DNA of 64,000 bases from Pseudomonas arcuscaelestis (GTDB taxonomy: Bacteria; Pseudomonadota; Gammaproteobacteria; Pseudomonadales; Pseudomonadaceae). The notes under the pieces are model-generated. The model made no database searches, was not told the DNA's origin, and saw only the letters and a program-made list of their open reading frames with translations. Of the stretch, positions 37,966 to 45,697 are shown piece after piece (position 1 is the first letter of the stretch; each line of letters opens with the position of its first letter). The stretch lies in contig NZ_JACOPV010000004.1 in the NCBI RefSeq assembly GCF_016881005.1, positions 124,001 to 188,000 of the forward strand, given 5' to 3'. The translations under genes were made by a program, and so were the position numbers.

Positions 37966-38964
37966 GTGAACTCTACTCAGCAAAAAAAACGCCATCACTT
38001 CGTTCCCAAAGCGTATCTCAAAGCGTTCGCGAATCAGGGTGGCCAAGTTCTCGTTTACCGTAAAGACAACCCTGGACGGGCGCTCCCTGCCAGGCCAGAT
38101 ACAACGCAGTTTGAGCGCTATTACTATTCGCAACCGCTACCCGAAGGCGGTCATGACAATAACGCCCTCGAGGACATCTTCTGTGAGGTAGAGTCCGCAT
38201 GGCCAGTTCTCGTTGAAAGGCTGGCTCGGAAAGAGTCCATAAACGATGACATTGAGCCCTTCATCCAATTTGTTGCGCTTCAGCGAGCTCGTGTGCCTGC
38301 GGCGCGAGATGCGTTTGAGGCCGCATTTGCGGCAACCGTTAAGGACACGATGAAAGCGCTGGTGAGGAATGGAAAGCTCTCACCGCCACCCCTAGGTTTT
38401 GAAGACATCCTCGACAAGGTCGAGGTATCCATCGACCCTCATCAAAGCATTCATGCGATGCCTGGCCTTATCAAGAAGATCGGGGAGCTTTTCGATACGG
38501 TTGGCCTGGCCATTATCCATAACACATCAGACGTGCCGTTTCTCACAAGTGACAATCCAGTTGCTTGGTACGACCCATCAATCCCAATCGAAAGCCAGAA
38601 TCCCTATGCCATTTCCCCTGATGGGCCGATAGCGATCCAGTTTCCCATCAGTCCCCACATGATGTTGTTTGGGGCTAAAGAATACCGAGAGCGCTACTGC
38701 GCGGAGGGGCTTATGCATGGTGAAATACCAGACGTTGAATGGGTACATTCTGTAAACACCCAAACCTGTCGCTTCGGCTATGGAGCTGTCATTGCCCAAA
38801 AGCCAGGACAGGAGGAAATGATTCAAGAGCATAGTGCGCTGTCGCCAGTGTTCGACCACTCCTCACTGGAATTCGGCGCCCAGACAGTCTCAATAGGTAG
38901 GTTCGTCTTCGGGTCACGAGTAGCCAAGCCAAAGTGGATACCTCACGAAGATGAATCAGCCTGA
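37966..38964 (+). CDS. DUF4238 protein
   Basis: A 332-residue clear member of DUF4238: KKRHHFVPKAYLKAFA at residues 7-22, FERYYYSQ, the ALEDIFCEVESAWP block (about 67-80), FLTSDNPVAWY (about 187), and FPISPHMMLFGA (about 225). The start is GTG 37966 behind AGGTGAG. It is followed 60 nt later by an HNH nuclease gene. Activity unknown. Confidence 0.85.
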   Translation: MNSTQQKKRHHFVPKAYLKAFANQGGQVLVYRKDNPGRALPARPDTTQFERYYYSQPLPEGGHDNNALEDIFCEVESAWPVLVERLARKESINDDIEPFIQFVALQRARVPAARDAFEAAFAATVKDTMKALVRNGKLSPPPLGFEDILDKVEVSIDPHQSIHAMPGLIKKIGELFDTVGLAIIHNTSDVPFLTSDNPVAWYDPSIPIESQNPYAISPDGPIAIQFPISPHMMLFGAKEYRERYCAEGLMHGEIPDVEWVHSVNTQTCRFGYGAVIAQKPGQEEMIQEHSALSPVFDHSSLEFGAQTVSIGRFVFGSRVAKPKWIPHEDESA

Positions 38965-39024
38965 AATCGCGATCTATCCGTATAGTAAAAAAAACCAAAT
39001 GCGACCTCTGATAAGGCAAGAGCA

Positions 39025-39798
39025 TTGGCATATTCACCACCCCACTCTGCAGAGGCATTGAACTCAGCGGACGCTATACGGCACCGTATACTAGGAACCT
39101 TTGAAGAGCGCTACGGACATGACCTTCTCTCATTCGAGGATGCACTAGCGATTGACGAGGATTTTTTTAGAATCGCTTTCAAGCCATACAAATGGACTTT
39201 GCTTCATCGATTCGCTCAGAACTGTTTATGGGAAGAGTGGAATTACCTTCGCAGGAAGGCTGACGAAGAGTTTGTGCTGGAGTCCTCGAGACTGCTACAG
39301 CACTTTAAAATCCCTTTCTCAGATGAGGAATACTCCGACATCTCAAAGCAAAAGGACTACCTCTTTGAGTTATTGCAGGAACCCTTGAAAAGAATTACGC
39401 ATGAAGTATTTTGCATACTATTTAACGACAAAAAATTGATGCGTTGTTTTGGGGAGCGGATTTCTGATGCTATTGCTGATATAAATCCTTCTCAATATCC
39501 CCTATATGTGCATGCGCAGGGCAGGCTTAAGCGCTCCAGCTCTTGGCCAGCATGGCTTAGAGATGCCTTGTTTTATAGAGAGAATGGCCGATGCGCGGAG
39601 TGCTCAAATAGCCTTACAGGTGTCTTTGATACTTCCCTTAAGCCTCAAATCGACCATATTGTACCTATCAGTAAAGGTGGAACCACCGATCCTACGAACC
39701 TCCAGACCTTATGCGAGTCCTGCAACAAGAAAAAGGGCAATAGCAGCAGTCAAGTTGGAGGCTTCATTTATATCCCTTGGGAATGTGAGTTATACTGA
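39025..39798 (+). CDS. HNH endonuclease
   Basis: A 257-residue protein with a helical N-terminal region and a C-terminal HNH domain: CAECSNSL (about 190), QIDHIVPISKGG (about 212-223), and NLQTLCESCNKKKG (about 228-241). The zinc-binding CxxC pairs and catalytic Asp-His are intact. It starts at TTG 39025 after AAGGCAAGAG, as no in-frame ATG is near. Its base composition is AT-rich compared with its flanks. Structured repeat copy 3 lies about 140 nt beyond its stop. Confidence 0.85.
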   Translation: MAYSPPHSAEALNSADAIRHRILGTFEERYGHDLLSFEDALAIDEDFFRIAFKPYKWTLLHRFAQNCLWEEWNYLRRKADEEFVLESSRLLQHFKIPFSDEEYSDISKQKDYLFELLQEPLKRITHEVFCILFNDKKLMRCFGERISDAIADINPSQYPLYVHAQGRLKRSSSWPAWLRDALFYRENGRCAECSNSLTGVFDTSLKPQIDHIVPISKGGTTDPTNLQTLCESCNKKKGNSSSQVGGFIYIPWECELY

Positions 39799-39937
39799 AT
39801 CTATTTAGAGATGGCTAATTCAGCCATATCATATGAGTTACTGGCGCACGTACTAGGTTGTGACCCTGCTCTCATAAGATAGATTTGGACGAAAACTCCA
39901 CCATGACTTAAAGGGCTGAGCGGAGTTCCACAGCCGG

Positions 39938-40053
39938 GCCCGAAGCGCAAGCTGAGCGCGCCGACTCAGGACGAACCGAAGCTTGAGGATGGACGCCCGG
40001 AGGGCCAGGTTCAATGCAGAAGCAATGTGAACCGCGATCAAACTACGAGGTAG
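39938..40053 (+). repeat. structured repeat, copy 3
   Basis: CGCAAGCTGAGCGCGCC, then TTGAGGATGGACGCC, hairpin GCCC-GGA-GGGC. The long hairpin is GGTTCA (40008-40013), TGC, AGAA, GCA, TGAACC (40028-40033), and the terminal hairpin is CTAC-GAG-GTAG (40043-40053). Stem bases differ from the other three copies while pairing is kept. The TGAGGATGGACGCCCGGAGG block is identical to copy 4. Confidence 0.78.
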
Positions 40054-40057
40054 GAAA

Positions 40058-40810
40058 TCAGCCGAATGCCTCGCGAAGTAGGCTCTGCATCATCACCGAA
40101 GCAGGGCCCTGAAGAAAATGCTCCTGACTGCTGATATCGAACCGCACAGGGTTGATGTGAACAACAGTCGCCCCGTGGCCTAAAGCACGTAGTGGTAGCT
40201 CAGCTGCAGGGTAAACAAACCCGGACGTACCAATCGAAAGGAAAACATCGCAACCCTCTGCAGCTGCGAGACCTACGCTCCATGCGTCCTCAGGCAGCAT
40301 CTCCCCGAACCAAACAACGCCAGGTCGAACATACCCGTTGCAGACACAGCATCGCGGCGGCTCAATCCGACGTCCATCCTCCGGCAGCACGTCAGACGTG
40401 AGAGGCAATGTGAACGCCAGCCCACAATCGATGCACCGAGGAGAGTGCAGGCTGCCATGCAAATGAATCACATCCTGACTGCCGGCCCGCTCATGAAGAT
40501 CATCAACGTTCTGGGTGATCACAGTCAGCTTGGGCACATGCTTGGAAAGCTCAGCGATGGCACGATGTGCCCCGTTTGGCTGCGCCTGGATGACCCTGTT
40601 CCTACGCCACTCGTACCATCCCCAACACAGGCTCGGGTCTGCACGAAAGGCTTCAGGAGTCGCAAGTTGTGCAGGATCAAAGCGCTCCCAGAGCCCCGTC
40701 AGCGCATCTCTGAACGTCGGGATGCCGCTCTCTGCTGAAGCACCCGCCCCAGTGAAGACAACGACATGCTGAGTCTTACGCAATCGCTCAGCGAGGGAAC
40801 TGGTGATCAT
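40058..40810 (-). CDS. Sir2-family NAD-dependent deacylase
   Basis: A 250-residue sirtuin: GAGASAESGIPTFRD (residues 20-34), TQNVDDLHERAG (about 104-115), catalytic His in HLHGSLHSPRC (about 121-124), and zinc cysteines CIDC and CCVC. The YEWRR motif (about 69-73) carries the Tyr and Arg that favour acidic acyl groups in class III (CobB/SIRT5-type) enzymes. The start at 40810 follows AAGGA. It may be a housekeeping-type deacylase moved in by the island, or a defence effector; context favours neither strongly. Confidence 0.88.
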   Translation of the reverse strand: MITSSLAERLRKTQHVVVFTGAGASAESGIPTFRDALTGLWERFDPAQLATPEAFRADPSLCWGWYEWRRNRVIQAQPNGAHRAIAELSKHVPKLTVITQNVDDLHERAGSQDVIHLHGSLHSPRCIDCGLAFTLPLTSDVLPEDGRRIEPPRCCVCNGYVRPGVVWFGEMLPEDAWSVGLAAAEGCDVFLSIGTSGFVYPAAELPLRALGHGATVVHINPVRFDISSQEHFLQGPASVMMQSLLREAFG

Positions 40811-40897
40811 AAGCATTCCTTAGGGCAGGATCTCATTTGGGTGCCGGTGTTATGGTCGCTGGATTCTCATCCATTGGTCAAAAGCTAAGGGATCCTG

Positions 40898-40993
40898 GTT
40901 GTCGGCAGTCCGATTGCGTATGCCAACGACATGTTTGCTGAGTGGTGCCCCATCCTCTCGCTCATTTGGCGCATCAAGTCCGCGTAATGGAAT
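40898..40993 (-). pseudogene. remnant of a tyrosine recombinase C-terminus
   Basis: On the minus strand this encodes HYADLMRQMSERMGHHSANM then SLAYAIGLPT. It matches the end of the recombinase at 44387-45298 (NYADFLREMGVRMGHHS, TSLAYGVGLP) in both protein and DNA. Only the last 30 or so codons, with the GHHS and LAY catalytic boxes, remain. It is a decayed second copy. Confidence 0.72.
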
Positions 40994-41167
40994 TCTCAAG
41001 GTAGCTAGTGTTCCTGCCGCGCTGGTCTGGTCGAAGCGTCGATACCTGATGAGCCAGAGCTTCACTGCGGAGATAGGACAGCTACAGACGGTCGCAGCGA
41101 GCTAGCAGGTTTGACGCACTAGCTGGAGTAATGCTCCCGAGCGGAAGCATTACGATGAGGTAAGCGG

Positions 41168-42940
41168 TCAGATAGCTCGCATCCAATCAAGGGTGCTTCG
41201 GAAAACGGGATATTCTTGATCTATCGTCTCCGGCTGCCAGCTTCGAATATTATCTTCCTGGGCGATAATGGCGGCTTCCCCCTTTTCCACAATGTTCAAG
41301 GCATCCTCAATACATCCCATTGGCCAGACCCAAGTTGAAAATCTTGCTTTCATAGCCTCATGAGCGGCGTTTGCGAGCGGTTGACCTTCAGTATGCCTTG
41401 CGAAGGCAGCCCAACAGTCCGCTGCGGTTCCGTTCTGGGATTTCTGAGGCATTCCATTCCCTCCAAGCTGGAAACCTTCGGTTCGGCTGACTACTTGAAG
41501 TGCAGATTTGACGTTATCCATCTCTTCGCATTCCTTCGGGAGCCAGGGGCCCCTAGCGTGGGTGAATGCAAAATCTAAGTCAGCGATCACGCCACACTTG
41601 ATGCCCATTGCCGTCAGTACAGAAAAGCCTTTAGGGATAGCGGTGCAGCTCCCGAGGGCAACGAAACATATCCGTTCGAGCTCTGGGCTGACGCCATAGA
41701 GCTTTTCGTATATGAGGGGTAGCAGTCTCTGATCGGTTTTGCCTTCGCACAAAATTACCTTTTCAGCGAAATAGATCTCCGCAATATTTCCGAGCTCAAA
41801 AAGCGTTCGAGATTGGGCTTGAGCCTCTGCTATAGCTTGAGTAACCGCCGTACCCATCGGAATCCGAACCTCGGATCCATTCTCCCTTGATCGGCGCACG
41901 ATCACCGTTTCAGGCGCGTTATCTCTGCTCACCATCAATGGCGAATGGGTAGTGAATACGACTTGGTAGCCAGATTTCGAAAGCACATGGAGTGCTTCCC
42001 TAAGGCCTCTGACACCTTGTGGGTGAAGAAAAATCTCGGGCTCGTCGATCAGGAGGAGGCGGCGAGAGAGGTCTTGATCGCGGGTTTTGCGGATGTCGGC
42101 CAAAAGTCGGATCAAGGCCATTTGTATTGCACGCTGTGCACCGCTGCCTAAGGTGTCGAATCGTCTAGTTTGACCAGATATCTCATCGGTCACATTCAAA
42201 TCACCGCTCTTGAAAAATTCCTTCACATCGATTGAGGGTACGTCGAGATTTAACAGTAGGCCGGGGAAGAAGCTTGAGAGGGCATTGGTGGCACTGGTAT
42301 CGAACTCAGCCAGTAGAGGAGATCGGTTTTCTCCGTCAGAGCCTAGAATATTCCTCACCGCTGTCAGGGCATCCTGAACCTCCTGGTGAGCCGTGAGGAT
42401 GGGAGCCATGATCTCATCCAGTAGTCCTCGGATTGTGCTTCCAGCCTTCCCTTTACCTAAATCTTCCTGGACGTCGTCCATGGCACGGATATGCAACGCT
42501 TCAGGCAACAGTGCAGAAATGGCTTGAGGTAGGCCAGTCGGGTATGAGCGCCAGGAAGCAGGTAGTCCCTGATCATTTAGATCCGCATTTTCCCAAACTT
42601 CCGTGGTCGGTTTTGTCGAGCCTGACGCAGAAATCCTTATCCAAAGGTCACCGTTGATGCAGTAGGGGGTAATCGCGGCTTGATGTTTGGCTTCAGGGAT
42701 TTGTGCAATCAGCTCTTCTGTAATCCCTGACACGCAGGCGCTGATGATGATTGGCTGGCTGGGGTCATTAGCGTCTGTTTTCGCAAATGCCTTTGGTGCT
42801 AACACCAATCTGATCGCGTCGAGGATGGTGGATTTCCCCGCGTTGTTCTGACCGACCAGTGGGGTGAAATCACCCAGAGGCAAAAACACTTGCTTGCACG
42901 AGCGGAAGTTCTTGATGTGTATTTTGCTCAAGGAGTGCAT
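41168..42940 (-). CDS. OLD-type nuclease (SMC-like ATPase plus TOPRIM)
   Basis: A 590-residue protein with an N-terminal ABC/SMC-type ATPase: KNFRSCKQVFLPLGDFTPLV, then Walker A GQNNAGKST (about 31-39), and Walker B LLLIDEPEIFLHPQ (about 293-306). A C-terminal TOPRIM domain follows: VILCEGKTDQRLL (about 402-414) and ADLDFAF (about 462-468). This is the OLD (overcoming lysogenization defect) nuclease layout. No UvrD-like helicase lies beside it, so it is not a Gabija pair. Likely an anti-phage or DNA-processing nuclease. Confidence 0.88.
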   Translation of the reverse strand: MHSLSKIHIKNFRSCKQVFLPLGDFTPLVGQNNAGKSTILDAIRLVLAPKAFAKTDANDPSQPIIISACVSGITEELIAQIPEAKHQAAITPYCINGDLWIRISASGSTKPTTEVWENADLNDQGLPASWRSYPTGLPQAISALLPEALHIRAMDDVQEDLGKGKAGSTIRGLLDEIMAPILTAHQEVQDALTAVRNILGSDGENRSPLLAEFDTSATNALSSFFPGLLLNLDVPSIDVKEFFKSGDLNVTDEISGQTRRFDTLGSGAQRAIQMALIRLLADIRKTRDQDLSRRLLLIDEPEIFLHPQGVRGLREALHVLSKSGYQVVFTTHSPLMVSRDNAPETVIVRRSRENGSEVRIPMGTAVTQAIAEAQAQSRTLFELGNIAEIYFAEKVILCEGKTDQRLLPLIYEKLYGVSPELERICFVALGSCTAIPKGFSVLTAMGIKCGVIADLDFAFTHARGPWLPKECEEMDNVKSALQVVSRTEGFQLGGNGMPQKSQNGTAADCWAAFARHTEGQPLANAAHEAMKARFSTWVWPMGCIEDALNIVEKGEAAIIAQEDNIRSWQPETIDQEYPVFRSTLDWMRAI

Positions 42941-43122
42941 GGCCGGAATTCCCTATCTACGGTGGGCATGGAGCCTCAGCGTAGCTGGAAAGTGGCGATG
43001 CGCACTGTCCCCCACGAGCACCATGGTTCTTGTCGACATGCGCAGCTTGTTTTGTACTGGCTGGATAAAGCAGAGAGCGTTTTGAATGGCCAGCGTTTGC
43101 GCCGGCCATCACCTGGTCAACC

Positions 43123-43944
43123 TCAGAATTCGTGCTCAATATCGTCGAAGAAGTTCGGGCCAAGCTCGTACTCAAGAGAACCGAATCGCGCTAGGAGGTC
43201 TGCTCTCACTTTACCCTCGGCTACGGGTTCAAAATTGATCCAGTAACTGTATACGAGGCCCTCATCCGATTCGTTGGCCGTGACCTCCGAATCGGCTAGA
43301 AGCTCTGCGTCGTCGATAGAAATCTCCAGCTCATTCGCCAGGGCCTGGGCCATGGTTTTGCGGTTGCCGCGTTCAGCTTCTTCAACTTGGGCCCAGTGCT
43401 CCCATTCAGATCTACGGTCGCGATCAGCATCAGACTCACTGCTGGAGATGACCACGCCCTCGTCAGCAAGTAGCCATATACCATCACGGCGTAGCAATTC
43501 GACCGTGGCTTTGAGATAGAAGGCTGCACCGTGATACATCCTCTCCTGATCTTGCTGCCCCTGGTAGGTCAGGGAGACTTCTAAAGTAAGCTTCCCGGTT
43601 GCGTCGCTGTAGTCAGCGTTTTCAATTTCAAGAGTATCAATAGTGAATCCACTCGCATTGGTGTCCGCAATCGCGCCGGAGAGCTGATCCTCCAGTTCTA
43701 GATCCAGATGGGCGTAGACGTCGTCTTCATGGATCGCTTGGTGAAAGTCTTTGATCCCAAAAACAGCCACCATCAGACGCGCATCCTTGGGGTTCCGTTG
43801 GGCGACTACAGAAAACTCATGGTAATCAGCGAAGCCTGCTTTTTGAATAAGGGTTTCTTGAGCGACAGAAAGCTTCAGGCCCTGATCATGAGCAAGCTTT
43901 TTAGCTTGGGATTTGAAGATGTTTAGCGGGGAAAAATCAGACAT
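43123..43944 (-). CDS. hypothetical protein with island-type N-terminal helical domain
   Basis: A 273-residue acidic protein. The N-terminal 55 residues (FKSQAKKLAHDQGLKLSVAQ, then ETLIQKAGFADYHEFS) form a small helical domain seen at the front of several Pseudomonas island proteins. A similar start (LSKQLQQHWCGPAPISLADAQ..., LGYLSFHDLSE) occurs in the neighbouring recombinase. The middle is beta-rich and the end is strongly acidic. It is divergent from repeat copy 4 and follows the recombinase gene on the same strand. Confidence 0.6.
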   Translation of the reverse strand: MSDFSPLNIFKSQAKKLAHDQGLKLSVAQETLIQKAGFADYHEFSVVAQRNPKDARLMVAVFGIKDFHQAIHEDDVYAHLDLELEDQLSGAIADTNASGFTIDTLEIENADYSDATGKLTLEVSLTYQGQQDQERMYHGAAFYLKATVELLRRDGIWLLADEGVVISSSESDADRDRRSEWEHWAQVEEAERGNRKTMAQALANELEISIDDAELLADSEVTANESDEGLVYSYWINFEPVAEGKVRADLLARFGSLEYELGPNFFDDIEHEF

Positions 43945-44196
43945 GGCAAAGGTTCCTAAATCTACGACGCTTAGGTGTCCGATTGCCTGTTCACCGGGCA
44001 GCGTCTGGTTAGGGACATGCCGATGTAATGCTGGAAGATGTCAAACGATGGGCTATTGCTTCGCGAAACAGGCGCCAGGCGACCATCACCGCCTGACCCG
44101 ATCATAGGTCAGGAAAATTCACTTCGCAATAGCCAGCGGGAAGGGCATCGTCGGGCTGGTTTCGCAGGAAGTGGCTTGGAGCGTTGCTCAGGTATC

Positions 44197-44327
44197 GGTC
44201 GTGACCGTAAGCGGAGCGCGCCGGCATAGGATGGGCCAAAGTCCTGAGGATGGACGCCCGGAGGGCCCAACATTGGCGAAGCCAAGATTGGGTTCACGAC
44301 AGCCGTACCCCAACAGGGGGCTCGCCC
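44197..44327 (+). repeat. structured repeat, copy 4
   Basis: CGTAAGCGGAGCGCGCC, then CTGAGGATGGACGCC, hairpin GCCC-GGA-GGGC. The long hairpin is CCCAA, TTGGC, GAA, GCCAA, TTGGG (44266-44292), followed by GGTTCACGAC and the terminal hairpin CCCC-AACA-GGGG (about 44308-44319). It ends about 60 nt before the 3' end of the tyrosine recombinase gene (opposite strand). Confidence 0.8.
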
Positions 44328-44386
44328 AAAACAGGAATACTCAATGGCCTCGCAAATTAGTCGCGAAACCATTCCCAAGGTTAGGC

Positions 44387-45298
44387 CTAGTGAACAGTGC
44401 TACTGGTTTTCGGCAAACCGACTCCATATGCCAAGGACGTATTCACTGAGTGGTGGCCCATCCTCACGCCCATTTCGCGCAAAAAGTCGGCGTAATTGTC
44501 CGTGGTTTTGCGGATGCCATAAGGTGTGAGCAAGCTCGCATCAATATTCCCTTTGCGAGTCCAGGAGAAACAGATCTTTCTCAGAGTTATAACCGACAGC
44601 GGACGCCCAGAGGCATTACCCGCACGGAAAAGATAATCTCCGTCTGACAGCCTTGAGACCTTGATGTACTCCTTAAGTATCGACCTGTACCTATCAGGAA
44701 TCGCATCGAGTACATGCTTGGTATCACGGCTCTTCACGCTATACACCGCAGCACCCTGTTGCATCCTCGCCGATAGGAACTCGTTTGCCCGCAGCCCACC
44801 CAGCATGCATGCAAACAGCGCCCGATCTCTCAAGTCGCCCGATTCGGCAAGGATCTTTTCCAAGGTCTGAACATGTTCTTTGATCAACCCTTGCTGAGTC
44901 TGGATAACCAGTTTTGGTAGTAGGCCATGACCAGCAGCGGGAGAAACCTGCACACGTTTAAAGGCTAGGAGTTTTTTCAGGGAGAGATCGTTCACGAGCC
45001 GTTCCAGCTTCTGTCGATCCACAGGCGGCGATGTTTCTGCCTGCAGGGTAGCTTTGATGGCTGAACCAATTGCCTTCCTGACATCGGCTTCATGCGGCAC
45101 AGGCTCATCTGGCGGGCAGACTTTTGACGTCTCGCTGAGATCGTGGAAGCTCAGATAACCTAGTCCCTGCGCGAGCGCTTTTTGAGCATCTGCAAGTGAG
45201 ATTGGGGCTGGGCCACACCAGTGCTGCTGCAACTGCTTGGACAGGCTTTTGAAGCCACGATTTCGGATCAGGTCGTCTGGATAGACTGGGACGCGCAT
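44387..45298 (-). CDS. tyrosine recombinase with extra N-terminal domain
   Basis: A 303-residue protein. Residues 1-60 carry the small helical domain also found in the 43123 gene. The catalytic part shows Arg in GGLRANE (about 170), Lys in SVKSRDTKHV, YGIRKTTDNYAD in place of HxxR (about 260), and MGHHSVNTSLAY with His and Tyr (about 279-290). It lacks the full core-binding domain of phage integrases. The start has GGAG. A degraded homologue lies at 40898-40993. It may mobilise cargo within the island. Confidence 0.78.
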   Translation of the reverse strand: MRVPVYPDDLIRNRGFKSLSKQLQQHWCGPAPISLADAQKALAQGLGYLSFHDLSETSKVCPPDEPVPHEADVRKAIGSAIKATLQAETSPPVDRQKLERLVNDLSLKKLLAFKRVQVSPAAGHGLLPKLVIQTQQGLIKEHVQTLEKILAESGDLRDRALFACMLGGLRANEFLSARMQQGAAVYSVKSRDTKHVLDAIPDRYRSILKEYIKVSRLSDGDYLFRAGNASGRPLSVITLRKICFSWTRKGNIDASLLTPYGIRKTTDNYADFLREMGVRMGHHSVNTSLAYGVGLPKTSSTVH

Positions 45299-45697
45299 AG
45301 CAGTTCTCCGGTAGCGTCAGGGTGTCGGCTGCCCGCTGACTATCGTCGAAATGCGTGCGAAAAAGTGGTGTTGCAACCTGTGGCACTGGAGCCTTCACGA
45401 GCCGACCGTTTGATCCAGGGAGATCAGGGGCATAGAAATTAGCATGGCAATCTGCGGAGCGTCTACGATGGTTCCGAAAGATTGGGCTATGGGCGGCAAG
45501 TAAGAGCAGCGGCAGAGACAGGCGCTGCGTTCGTGACACTGGATAAGCTGTTCAAACAATGACCAAACACGGCTCGAGATTGAAGGGTCGTGTAATGTGC
45601 CCGAAAAGGGACACTAAGCCAGTTTTAGAGGCTTAATATCCCGATTCGGGATCATTATTAACCAGCAGATGAATCCCGTTTATCCCCAAACCTCAGC
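45299..45697. other. gene-free region with two perfect inverted repeats
   Basis: 399 nt between the recombinase start and the end of the DUF5677-like gene. TAAGCC (45615-45620) pairs with GGCTTA (45630-45635), and ATCCCGA (45638-45644) with TCGGGAT (45646-45652) around a single T. These could be a terminator for the minus-strand gene or an operator for the recombinase. No gene seen. Confidence 0.4.

Noticed and set aside
41168..42940. Gabija system
   Set aside because: The OLD-type gene resembles GajA, but no UvrD-like GajB gene is adjacent on either side.
44197..44327. Integron attC sites as explanation of the structured repeats
   Set aside because: The repeats lack the GTTRRRY core and RYYYAAC inverse core arrangement, no IntI is present, and cassettes between them are multi-gene and variable in direction.
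45638..45652. HipB-type operator (TATCC-N8-GGATA)
   Set aside because: The palindrome has the wrong spacing and half-site, and no hipA/hipB gene is present; kept only as an unassigned inverted repeat.
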